DNA of 64,000 bases from Hedera helix (taxonomy: Eukaryota; Streptophyta; Magnoliopsida; Apiales; Araliaceae). The stretch spans positions 15,395,510 to 15,459,509 of the forward strand of contig OX359282.1 of assembly GCA_947179155.2 (NCBI GenBank), in the 5' to 3' direction. Shown in pieces: positions 34,342 through 46,800 of the stretch (the stretch's first letter is position 1; each line of letters begins with the position of its first letter). Both the position numbers and the translations under genes were made by a program. Under the pieces are notes generated by a model that searched no databases, was not told the DNA's origin, and worked only from the letters and a program-made list of their open reading frames with translations.

Positions 34342-37291
34342 TGTGACGCCCCTAAATCCGGGTCCCTTGAACCACGGGTCTGGTGCTCACGTAATCTATT
34401 CTACCCTGTCATCTCATTCAACCATTCTGAACAAAATAGTAATTATAAACTTAATTTACATTCATACATAACTATTCCCAGGTTCTATGTACCTTTATAC
34501 ATACAATCTGCTGTATCTGACATATTGCAAAATATAATAATAAATACAACATTAGCTAGCCTCTATAACTGGCCGATCTTTCCTTTTCCTTTATCTACTC
34601 CCGACCCTTCGGCCTTCTCTGGCTTAACTGAAATGTCATGAATGAAAGCAAGAGTGAGCCTAAATAGCTCAGCAAGTATAACAATAAAGGATATCATGAA
34701 TAATCCAAATGAATAGAGGAGGGTCATAGACAAATTTTATCTGAATTATGCATAATAACTGAATGAATATCAATAATTGAATCACCAAGACGAACTGATC
34801 AATACTAATTCAATAAGTGAATCAAGAACTGAAATTTAGCTTTTATGAATAATGGTATAATGAAATTTTTCTGCTGTATGGTCACGAGACCAAGAACACG
34901 TTTAGAACAATACCAATCGTATAGAATGATATTGCCCAAGTTAGTCAAAAGACTGCTATTTCAAATAGATGCGTACTCTGGGTGATCAACCCATTGTACC
35001 TTTATATTATGCACAACATAAACATCTAGCGACGCAACCACGTCATAAAATTATAATTATTTCCCCTTTTGTAGGGTTGTTCTATTACAGCATAACATAG
35101 AAGCCGCACCACATTCAATGTGGATTGGAGCGTATAACAATGAACATCTGATCTCAACATATATCATTTCATATGTGTCTAGCCAGATTCAAGATTGGCA
35201 TCGACCTTTTCAATTTAATTCAATAATGAATGAACTTTGCATAGCAATATAAATGAATAACATGAATATCTGTTCCAAAGAACTGCAATAGAAGTTCAGT
35301 CAGGAAACTTGCCTTCGTCCTCGTCTATCACAATCGGTATAATATTATCCCGTCTATAACCTACATGACCACAATATTGGTTCATGCATTAGTTACATAC
35401 ACATGCATGCCATAACTTGCTAAACAAGCTACCCATTAACTATACATAACCTATTCACATAACACATTGCTCATATATATCTTAACGTCTACCATATTGA
35501 TTATTTTTATCAAAATATGGTTTACATATATATTTCTATCATTTAATATTAAAATATTTCATTTAGGAATTAAAATAAATTATTTTTCAAAATCTGGCCA
35601 ACTGAGCCCCGGCGGAGAACTTCGCGCTGGCCGCGAGATCTCCTCGGCTGACGGCGCCCCGGCGAGCTCTGGTCTCGCCCCCAGCGGAAACCTTGCAGCC
35701 AACCTGCGCCCCGGCGCAGTCTCCAGCACAAAAACCCGCGCCCCGGCACCATGCTGCAGAATCAGAAAAAATTTTCTTTCCAAAAATGATGCTATCTTTG
35801 GCCCTAATATGAATTTTCCAATTCCAACATTTCACATAGCATATATAACATATAATTGACTTGCGTAGGCCTTCAAAACATTTAAAAATCATCGTTTGAT
35901 CCTATAATTCCAAATAATTCATTTAGGTCGTCGGTTTACGTTTTAAAACGTTCGGATTAGTCATTTATCGCCTTATGCACCATTTAGCTCCCAAATCGAT
36001 TCTAGCACGTATATTTACTTATAACTTACATGTTTGGCCTCATTTAACACAAAATCAACCAAAATGGCCAATTATTACACATTGTATGCATTTTCACCAA
36101 TTTACCTAATTTTCCTTATAAACCAACTTTGATTCTTTACACACCATGCACATATATGTTAACACATATCCATTTAGCCACTTTGTATGCATGTATATCT
36201 TCCACATGCACCTTCCAAAACAATTTACAGATTATAATTCCATTTAAGCAAAAAGTATAGCCTAGTATTCAATTCTCTTTCCTAAAACATAGCTTTTACA
36301 CCCTATAGGCTTCTTTGGTACTCTCTAACACATGATCATGCATATGTTACACATCTTCATCTTCTCAAACTAGGTTTTTATCATGTTTAACAACATATAG
36401 CACACAATCATGCTTTGAATCATAACTTTTAGCTTGACTACACATGTGAATAGTGCATCACCTTTGGTTTCAACACATATAAGCTTAGGGTTACATGATC
36501 AACTAGTCAAGTAGCACATAACTTGCATGAATCACATCTTTAATCATATCTATATGCATGGCTTCACATATTATAACATATAAACACTTAAACATCCATT
36601 GTATGGCTTGAAAATCATTTATACCTTCTATGTGCCACTTTCCTTCTTGAAATAAAGCTAACTAAAGCTTGATACTCCACCTTGAATGACTAATTTCTTC
36701 CCTCTTTGATCAATTCTCCTTGAGTTCCTTGAGCTTCCTTGTAGAACCCTAGCTTTGCTCTTCTCTTTTCTTCCTCTCTTTGCTTCTCTCGAAAGTTCTT
36801 GCTGATAAGTCTTAAAATGAATGAACTAACATGCTTGCAATTGCTATACTTACATGCTTATATAATTCTCCAACAATAAACCAAACATTGGTTAACTAAC
36901 CATGCATGGTTAAGGCTTTCTAAGTCATTTACCATGATAAATCAAGGGTATTATGGACTTTAGACCAACTTAGGATGCAAATGTTATTTTCCAAATTGAT
37001 GAGGGTAGCTAGGTCATTATTCATCATCTCTAGGAAATTTAATTTCCCTTAATTTCATAATTGTTCAAATTTAACCCCCCCCCCCCCCCCCCCCCATAAT
37101 TCCATAAGTTGTTCAATTCAATCCAATTCAATTCCATTTTAATCCAAACTTGTTTCTTTAGTTTTGAAATTAATTCCATCATACAATACAACACACATGG
37201 CTTGTCCCAAAATGATTGTCACACCTCCAAAATATTTAATTTCCATTAATAACTTATAATTTACAATATTGCAAAAATGCAAATCCTTACA
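34342..37291 (-). repeat. 5' LTR of Tekay-like array, copy B
   Basis: This 2,950-bp LTR is about 99.4% identical by eye to 25555-28501; differences include poly-C length and scattered transitions. It is followed on the right by target sequence ATTAC and then PPR coding sequence. A TATA-like element is at about 36857-36865 (minus) and a GC block at 35600-35757. Confidence 0.88.
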
Positions 37292-37346
37292 ATTACTTTC
37301 AGCGATGGGTAAAGGAAAGTCAGGATTTGAAGAGGATGTATTCATT
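37292..37346 (+). pseudogene. PPR protein, fragment 3
   Basis: About 18 codons (LLSAMGKGKSGFEEDVF) fit between fragment 2, ending ILNDLSS, and fragment 4, starting SKFKEFGCAPNEA. The first bases (ATTAC) are the target site of the Tekay-like array. The fragment is cut on the right by the DNA-transposon-like segment. Confidence 0.6.
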
Positions 37347-39110
37347 TAAGACTTATAAATATTTTTAAAGACTTTTTTAAAGTGACAAACTTTTGTAGAA
37401 TTCGTGAATTTTGATGACTTTTAAAGATTTTTAAAGACTTTTTTAAAATAACTTTTAATGACTCTATAAAATAAGTGACAAACTTTTATAGAATTTTTAC
37501 TAAGACTTTGGTAGATTTTTGTATACTTCTAATATATCTTGTAGCTTATATTAATTATTAATTAGCTAATGTGTACAACATTTCCCTCTTGTTATTTATT
37601 CTAAATAAATTGTTAGAAAACATTCATATTACGTTATATCTATATTTAAATTTTGTATATACCTAAATATAGGATAAGTCCAAGTACATTTTCAATTATA
37701 AGGGTATCAAATATTAGATGTTATACATCCTTATATTTTTATTTGTTTTCTCAATTTTATTTAAAAAATAAAGTACTTTTAAACTCTAATATTTGAATTA
37801 TGAATGGTTAATTTAGTGTATCAATAACGACATTAATTTAGTTGTGTTTATTAGAGTTAATTTATTCGTTATTTTAATTATCGTTAATCAAAATAAATAT
37901 TATTCTTGTTACACCAAAGAAAAAAAAAAAGAACACATCTGATGAATACTTCAAATAAATTATAATCTCGCTAGTTAATATTATGGTGGTTAATTGTTAA
38001 CTACGTAATTCTTGACATGATTCATTGTTATATAAGCATTTAGTTTAGTGATTTATGATAAATTGGTACATTTTGATTGATTATGTAAAAACTTTAAATA
38101 GTATTTTAATAGTATCACTTATAAACAACATTTATAAAATATCTTGAACGTCCCATAAAAAGGATTGAACAATAAACTAGCTGATAATTCATTTGCATTA
38201 AGTATAAAAATTATAAATAAACTATATGTTCACTTTCTATTCAACACAATTCGGGTAGATTTTGAGTCAATTACATGTTTCAAATATATATTTTAATAAG
38301 TTATGGTAAATTAGTAAATTTTGAATGATTATGTAGAAATTCTAAATATGCTTATGATTTGATCACCTAGAAAAACTTATGTTATGAAATGTCTTACTCG
38401 TCCAATAAAAAAAGATTAAACAATAAACTAGATAACTCAATATAAAAAAATTAGATTAATTATATGGTCACTTTTTATTCAATATCAATTTTTAAAACAC
38501 CACCGAATATATGACTTCTGTCCTATCTTGATGTTAATTCAATCCAATTAGTGATCCGTAGTCAAAGATATTTTTTTTTATCACGATAGATAATTTCATA
38601 AAAAAATACGAGAGGTAAAGAGCAAAGATATATAGGTGAGATTCCCTCTCATAGCCAAAAAGGCCAAGAAAAAAAAATCCTGATAATACATGCACCTGAT
38701 TAGGAATGGAGTTTTTTATGTATGTGAAATGTTAGAGTGTCCATTTTTCTCACTTCTCACGTCTATTCGTCTTCTCTCTTTCTCACATATTTGGAAGTCT
38801 TTGAAAGTCTTTGAACATGAGGCCAGACTTTGGATATGAGCATATCTTATTCTAAAGTCTGTCAAACTCCACTATTTGATAGAAATCTAAAAAATCTATA
38901 ATTTTTTGAATATCAAAATACTTTTATAGACTTTGCAAAGGTCTAAATTCAAGATAACCTAATTTTTAAAGACATTACAAAATTTATAATTGAATATCAC
39001 TAAACTTTTGTAAACTATTTAAATGTCTTGATTGAATATAACCAAACTTTTAAAGTCTTTAAAAAAATTTGTAAGTCCTAAAAAAGTCCTAAACCCCCCC
39101 CCCCCCGGGA
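37347..39110. mobile_element. non-coding DNA-transposon-like insertion in PPR pseudogene
   Basis: About 1.76 kb of AT-rich DNA separates two PPR pieces. The ends are inverted: the left reads GACTTATAAATATTTTTAAA and the right, reversed, GACTTACAAATTTTTTTAAA. Subterminal regions repeat AAGACTTT words many times in both orientations, as in hAT or Mutator-like elements. A possible diverged target duplication is GTATTCA / GTGTTTA. No transposase frame is present. The right end carries a C13 run at 39094-39106. Superfamily is unresolved. Confidence 0.5.
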
Positions 39111-39989
39111 AGTGTTTAGCAAGTTTAAGGAATTCGGGTGTGCCCCGAATGAAGCCTCTTTTTATTTTACTATCGAAGCTCTTTGTAGGCGATCCATCTT
39201 TCACTGGGTTGGCTCTGTTTGTGAGAATATGGTCGATGCAGGAAAATTATCCGAGTCACAGAAAATTGGTAAGATTATTTCTTATATGTGCAAAGGTCTG
39301 AAAGCTAAAGATGCTCATTCTGTTTACTCGTCCGCTAAGGGGGATAGATTCTTACCTCGATCTTCTGTTAACTTTTTAATCAGCCCAATTTGTCGTGAGG
39401 ATGCAAACATTCACTAGGCTCTAGAAATGTTGAGGATATCTCTAAAGAAAAAAAGGAAATACGCAAGCAGTTTTCATCACTCATTCAGGGTCTGTGCGGG
39501 ATTAAGGATATTGAAAAGGCCAAAGTTTTGTTATTTGACATGATTGAGGCAGGTCCCCCTCCTGGAAATGCCGTCTTCAATTCAATTATCAACAGCCTTT
39601 CCAAGGCTGGAGAGATGGGAGACTCATCATGGAAGTGATGAAGAGTAGGGGCTTGAGACCCGACGCGTAGTGTGATCATGAGTGGTAATGCGAAGGGCGG
39701 TGAGATGGAGAAGGCTTGTAAAGTGTTGGCTGAAGCCAAAGAAAAACACCACAAACTGAGCCCTGTGACTTTTCACACTCATTCAAGGGTATTGCGAGCT
39801 TTAAAATTTTGACAAGGCTGTGGAATTGTCAAGTGAAATGGAGCAATAAGGGGTACAATAAGACGATGAGTCTATTTGTTTACATACTTTGGATTGGAAG
39901 ACGTTGGGATGACGAAGGGACTCATAAGAGCAGTTACGGAGTTGGAAGAGAAAATGACAACCGAAGAAGTAGCAAGTATTGAAGCGTAA
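39111..39989 (+). pseudogene. PPR protein, fragment 4 (C-terminus)
   Basis: The first frame reads FSKFKEFGCAPNEASFYFTI, then KLSESQKIGKIISYMCKGLK and SVNFLISPICRED before a TAG near 39415. Later pieces in shifted frames give FSSLIQGLCGIKDIEKAKVL, FDMIEAGPPPGNAVFNSIIN and LSKAGEMG, clear PPR motifs, then KACKVLAEAK and a tail ending TTEEVASIEA with TAA at 39987. At least four frame changes or stops lie inside. Together the four fragments span 26 kb and cover a complete PPR gene, so inactivation is certain. Confidence 0.7.
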
Positions 39990-40236
39990 GTTCTTGAACA
40001 GCATTGCTGAAATCAATGTAGTATGAAGATAAAACTTAATTGATGTAGCCTTTTGTTCTAATATCACTTTTAACTTATTGCCATTTTATTTTTTTTTGAT
40101 AGACAAGGAGTGAAGCATTGCAGGTATTTTGTTCAGTGTCTTGCTCTGCTTATTTTCTCACAGCAGTTAGAATTGAAAAGAAACTAATTTTGTTATTTAG
40201 ATATATCTTTAACTTGGAATTGTATCCTTTTAGTGC

Positions 40237-40584
40237 TTGCATTGGAACTGTAATTTGAATATTTGCTCAAAATCACATTTATTTATTTTACTAGGTGGTG
40301 CTGGTGGTGTAGTTTTTTTATATACTAATATGGCCATTAATGGTAATCAACCAGAAAAACAAGGGGCCATGAAGAGGTTGGATAATATTGTGCAATTCAT
40401 CGTCCCAAATATTGCAGCCAATTCAAAACTGCAATCATTTCTCACTGTCTTTGCAATTGCAACCATAATGAGACAAATTTCTTGTAGTATTATCTTTTAT
40501 TTTAGCGATAATGGAAAAATATTAGAATATCTTGATGATAGGTCTCTATTAGAAATCAATTTAAGAAGGAATTTAATCAGATGA
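40237..40584 (+). other. unrecognised ORF, 115 codons
   Basis: The frame holds GGAGGVVFLYTNMAINGNQP, then a hydrophobic helix and LEYLDDRSLLEINLRRNLIR. I do not recognise it. It lies between the PPR pseudogene and the 3' end of the convergent fucosyltransferase-like gene. It may be an exon remnant or chance; no splice partners were found. Confidence 0.15.
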
Positions 40585-40854
40585 CAAATAAAGAGGGGGA
40601 GATGAACTATATTAGAAGCACCAAACTGTATAATTTAGCCCCCCAAAAAACAAATTACATAAATATTTACATATGCTTATTCTAGTAGGAAGCTCTGGTC
40701 TGTGGAGTATTTTTAAATACACATTAAAGTATGCAAAACCGAACACTAATTTACACTAAATAATCACAAACCATGGTTTGTAATTTATATACAAACGAAC
40801 CTGTCTGCATTATGTAACTTTTCCTGGAGTGTTCTTGGCAACTTTTTCGACAAC

Positions 40855-43800
40855 CTACCAGAAACGATCCTTGTTAACGCTTAAGTAACCGGCCATTACT
40901 TTTCCTCCGGTGTTCCTCATTCCGTCTATAAGAAAGCACCACGTGGAACCCAATGCTCCAATGAAGAAATCAGATTCTGCAGCCATCAAGAAATTAACTA
41001 GAGGATAGTTGGTGCTGGTTTCCCTGCCAAGACTTGCTTCATATGTTGCCATTGTCATATTTCCTACTTGGCGTGATACATTTGTGAAGTAAAATTTCCA
41101 ATGAGGGTATGATCTTGACTTCTTGATGACTTCCTGAAAATATTTGCTTGTTAGTTCCAACAACTATAACCCTCCGTTTGGAACTTGGAACACATGGAGG
41201 AAAAGAAAGGGAAATGGGGGGAAAAAATATAAAAAAAAAATCTATCTAAATGAGATAAATCTAATTATATATCCTTCTAGAAAATCTAATATTACGACCA
41301 ATGCTAAATTTAAGAGTAAAAAATATTTTAAAAAAAATCCAAATAAATTAGTAGATTTCATTTCTTTTTGAGTTCTTCAAATTCCAAATTGAGCTCAAAT
41401 GTTCCCCCCACTTTATGAAATAAAAAAAAAAGAAGGGTGAGAAAAACATTAAACCTGCATTTCGGTGGAGAGCCAGATGCTGTTAAGATGGGGAAAGCAA
41501 TTTCTGATGCGATCAGCAAGACGCATGTATTCTTCAAATTCAATTACCTTCATTTCACATGCCTTGTCTCCCATTCTTACATGCATGCTTAGCAATGGCC
41601 TGGGCATCCATGGTTTATGATTTGACCATACAAATTCTTCTATGTCAGATCTGCGCTTCTCTTTATCATCCTGTAAAGAAAGGGTTCTTATACGGCAATG
41701 TCATTTAAACCAAAAAAATAAATCATATTTGGATCATTCATATTAGAGTACAAGGCATGGATTGGTTTAAACTTTCAAACTTCAACTTCTGCTAGTCTAT
41801 CACTCCCATGTGCACAGACAAACACACACAGGGACTCACCCATATGAAAGAGTTATATCAATCTTACAAGTAAAATGTAACAATAACTTTGTAATTAACA
41901 AGAGATTTTGATATTTACCTTATAAATGACTCTAAACATCAATATAAAAAGTAGATAGTAGTTAAGAGGAAGTGCAGGAAACAGTTTCAAATTTTGGGAT
42001 TAAAAAAGAATGTTCTTCTTGATAGTTGATATTGGAGAACGTGTGATCCATATACAAGAAAAATGTCAGAATAACAAAAAGGTTTTTGAATCCTACATTA
42101 GTACAGTGGAACTTGGACTAGCTCACAAAGACACCTGAGGGTGATAGCCCAACCAGGTTGATTCTATGTTCATATTGTTGTTCATATCACCCAAAGAAAA
42201 AAGAAAAAAAAATGTGAAGGTAGAAGTTGGTTTGCTTTATATTACACCTATAAGTTTCACTATAAAGTTTCTGGAAAATCTTTTTCAGGTCCTGGTCAAC
42301 ATGAGAAGAGTCTTAAAAGACACTCCATTTGCTAATCCAGAGTGAAGTTCTACCAATTTAGTTGGTAAATTTCTGTTATATTTTTAAATTTCCAAGGAAA
42401 AAAGGATCTATAATGCACCAAATGAGAGTAAACATACAATAGCTCTTCTAATCAAGTATATACGCATATCTAACTAACTTACAAAAAGGTAAATTATATT
42501 AGTTTTATGAACAGCGAAATTTCCCCGTGTTCTAAAAATGTCCGCCTAGGCGCTACCCCCCACCCGGCGCCTCGCCCAAGTGCTAGCCCCCCTCTCTGGC
42601 GCCTCGCTTAGACAAGACTAGGCGGACAAGACAGAGAAATTAGGGATACAATTATTTTTATTTTATTTTAATAACTATGCTACAAAACGACATTGTGGGA
42701 GTGGATGACGAAGTTGAGGGCTGTTCGGGCCTTACTTGGGAGGCGTTTGGTGAATCATCCGGAGAAGATAGCATGCTAAAGCCGAGAAGAAGTAGTAAAA
42801 ATGTTGGAGTAAGAGAACTCCATGAAGAATATTTTTTGTCCGGTTATGACACGGAGGAAGAGAGAGATGAGGAATTTGAGTGTGAGTCCAATGGAAACAT
42901 TATCTTGGAAGAATATGGAGAAGAAAAATGAGAAACATAGAGGGATATGGAAATGAAGACTATTAGTTTATATTTTTTATTATTTGTTTGTGTTTGAACT
43001 TTGAACAATTGCATGTTTGTGTTTGAACTTTACGCAAATGTCTTTATTATCTTTATTATAGATTTTTTTGTTTTATATTATTGTTTTGTTTGAATAAATG
43101 TAAGATAAAATATTAAAATTAGCTTAAAATAAAAAATTCCGCCTAGGCCTCCTAAGTGCTAGGCCTCCCCAGGCCGGTCGCCCGCCTCCCGCCTAGCGCC
43201 TTTTAGAACATTGAATTTTCCCCAAGGAACTTCTAAAAGGAAAGCGAAAAACTAAATCAGTCAGCATTTGTGGAAATTCATCAGTTGGTTAAACGCAAAG
43301 GAATGTACTTATTTTCTTGAAACAAATAGTCCCTAAATCCACTAGAAATAAGGTTAAATGTGGAAATAAGGTTAAATGTGGAAATAAGTTAATATAATGG
43401 ACGAGTCTAACTACTTCCATGCATGAACTTCAAAAGAACTATTGATAGCCAAAGGGCTCTCTATTACCAAGATAATTGAGAGAAATAGCAAATATTTGAA
43501 TATACTCGGTGAAGGCTTAAATGATTTATACTTGTTTTCCTCTTAAACTCATGTATAAGGATCTACAAGACATACCTCTGACATATCTTCAACTGGAGTT
43601 GAAAGAACTATTTTGGCCGCTTCCAATCCGAATGCTTCATGCCGTGCAAAATTCAGTAAGCTGCATGTGTACTCAGTCTGGAATCTCATTAGATAGCGCA
43701 CTGCCTGAAAATGACAAAAACTAAAGATAATTATCAAGAACCATGCAAGATATCTTCACCAAAACTCTCTCAAACAGTCTTTAAATTATTACGAATGCTT

Positions 43801-46800
43801 ATAAATAAATACTCGTATTACTGAAATGACATTAGAGAGCATTGAAATCATTTGAAAAAACATGCATCATGCATTGTCAAGTACATTCATAATCACATTA
43901 TTATTTTTTATAAAAGAGAACATTTTGGTCAGAGTGAAGTTTACAAGTGATGTAAAAGCATGACAATTGTTTATCAAATTTTATTCTAATAATTTTAGGG
44001 ACCCAGCTTCCTCAACCTAAGTGGATAAATTCCTACTTCTGCTTACCTAGCTACGGACTTGTAATGCTTTAATTGATACAGAAATTACATCTAAATATAC
44101 AATAACTGTAAGGACATAATATTACTTCTTTTGGCCAGGCGGAATGGAACATAACTTCAATCTCCAGTCATCAAAATGTTAAGAGGTTATAGAACAGAAG
44201 TAAATACAAGAAAAATTAACATTATATATAAGGAAAACCAAGGATATTTTTTTTATTTTATATTTAGTCTTGACCTTAAATTTTTTTAATTATAGGATAA
44301 CAGAACTTCCTCTATTCTAGACGACTCTTTGACTGTACCTGTGCTCTCCACCACCTCCTGTCCATTTTCCGATGATGCGCAATCAGACTACCATTTACTT
44401 CTGTTGTTGGCTGTAAATAACTCCAAGGATAACCCCATACCCTGTAGTGAAATTTAACACAAATGTCACAATAATCCATATGCTTAAATAATTAAAGAAT
44501 TCATTGCCAAGATGTGCTACAGCTTGCCTAGGAATCCGTCCCGCCCATACTTCTTTAGAAGTGTAATTTTCTTTTCCTGTTATAGTTCCATTTCCCCATG
44601 CTTCTTTTTCTTCCATGAGCTGAAATGCACGGTCTCGGCATTCCTCGGACGTCTCAGGAAAGAAATAGCAAGACCAACTAGAGCGCGATGTTCCTATCAC
44701 AACAGAAATCTTATAAGCTAATTATACTTCTTCAAATTTTCCAATAAAGCATATCTTCAAAATATTCGTGCTACTTAATTCAATCTAATCCTTAAAACCA
44801 AAAAATGGTATCTCATTGTCATGAACAAGTTAATAGTTATGAAAGGCATGCAGTGTATATTCCTAATTTAAGATACTACCAATGCCACTTTCATCAATAC
44901 GGGGTAATCTTCGAGTAACTTCTAGAAAAAACTTGCATTAGCATAATTAAACGTGTTATTTTCTTGTAACTGAAAATGAATATATCAAATGAAACCACCT
45001 AGGAAAATGGGGTAAAGAAAGTGCAAATTTTTTTAATTTCTTTTACCATTTGAGCTTATAGAATTAGAAATGACCAGACGATTGAATGATATGAAGAATG
45101 ATCATAATGATTATGAAATACCACGAGTTGAGAGCTCAATATTTCACCAATACTGAAGGTTAGGATGAAGTTTTAGGGTTCTCCTAGGTATCCTTAAATC
45201 AATTTGGAACAGGGGAGAGAGAGAGAGAGAGAGATGCTCCTTTTGAATATTTTATATAAAAATAAAAGGATAAGGGTATACTTTTTTGAATAAATGATAA
45301 CATGTTGTCCACGTTGCACACTGAATCTTAATTTTTACAAAAAATACCAAATATATAGAACAAAAGAAACACTGGAAAGGAAGTGTTAGCAAGTTGAAGG
45401 TCACACTTTTACCTTTACAACCATCATGGTCAGCACGATTGTAGTAGTTTGTGACAAGTACCCTATTTTCATTAATTGCAATGGCAAGAAGCCCACACAT
45501 GCCAGCAAGCTGGGCTCCTATCCCAAATCCTGGAATTTTCTCCCAGTCAGATATAAGAAACCTTACACTAGGATCACTGCAGTTTGAGGGATGTTGATGG
45601 ACCCATATGTCACTTTGCACTTTCCTTGTAAGTGGATAATTTTCTTCATCTGATCCCATGATCTGAAAAAATTCGGAGATTTGTAAAATACTGATGAATA
45701 GAGCCATTTAAGTAGAAAAACGATACTTTTTAGAAGAGAATCTAGGTCATACTCATCATGCCAAATAAGCACTTTAAAATTATGAACGCAAATAGCAAGA
45801 CGGATGCACCATTATGCCAACATATTTAGTTTACTGATTGTGCAGATCAGTTAGATATCATGATAGAGGTGATTGGCCTACCTAAGAAGTAAGTTCAATG
45901 AAGCTTATGTTTTCTTAAATTGTTTGCAAATGAGGAAGAAAAACGTGTCTAAGTTGAAATCTATAGGCACCAGATTGACATGAGGCACCTTCTTTAATGT
46001 TGATCTTGCCTTTTTGGAAGATATGAGGCAAACAGATAGATTGACTAGAAGCAACAAAAGAATAGACCATGGCCAAGTTAAAATACAGAAGAAAATGATG
46101 AGTAGATAATAAGATATTATGAAACGTGTCATTAGACGACATAGGTTAATATGTAGATTAATTGGGATTGATTACTATATAATTTAACTACTAGATCTTC
46201 CAATAGATACATATAAGAAACTAAAAACTCCTTTCAAATAGACGGAAAAAGAAAGCTGTTGTAAGGACAAGATGCACTTCTAACAACAATTTGTTTAGCA
46301 TTATGATAAACTAGTTTTTTCCTTTTCTCGCGGAGAACTTCATCATGTTCTGAACATGTTATTTATAACTGTCATCAATTAGTTTACAAAATTGCAGTCT
46401 AATTTGCAAATCCGAGTAAATGAGTTCAAAACTGTGGTTTCCATATTTATCTGCCTATATATTAATATTTATCTCTACCGAAAAACTAGTTGCAATATTA
46501 GCAAACAAAACATATTTTATAGATAGCTACATTTGCAGTCATAACTCAGTAACATACCCACGGAGGATAAGAACCTCCAGATACAGGTTGATGATTATAA
46601 TTGCTCAGCTGCTCTTCTGCCGCTGAGAAAAGGTAATTATGTAACATCCCCTTCCAAATTGTCCATGGAGGGAGCCTCTCATTCTCCACATGTTTATCAA
46701 GATGTTGATTTACTTCCACATTCAACTTGCAGTTTTCCAAATGAGGGGCTTTTGGTACATTGGGTATGCCTAGTCCAATAACATGCAAGAGTTGACCCTT

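Larger units (their letters stand above)
23561..37291 (-). mobile_element. tandem Tekay-like chromovirus array: LTR - internal - LTR - partial internal
   Basis: In element orientation (right to left) the order is LTR 37291-34342, primer site, pre-gag ORF, gag-pol, polypurine tract, LTR 28501-25555, a second primer site, second pre-gag ORF and second gag, cut at about 23564. The two LTR-leader-gag blocks are offset by 8,787 bp and nearly identical, with about 17 substitutions per 2.95 kb of LTR by eye. Gag-pol is a single reading frame ending in a chromodomain of DRKxQxLRNKxIPxVKVxW type, which indicates the Tekay/Del lineage. The right flank is ATTAC; the left end lacks an LTR. Confidence 0.85.
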
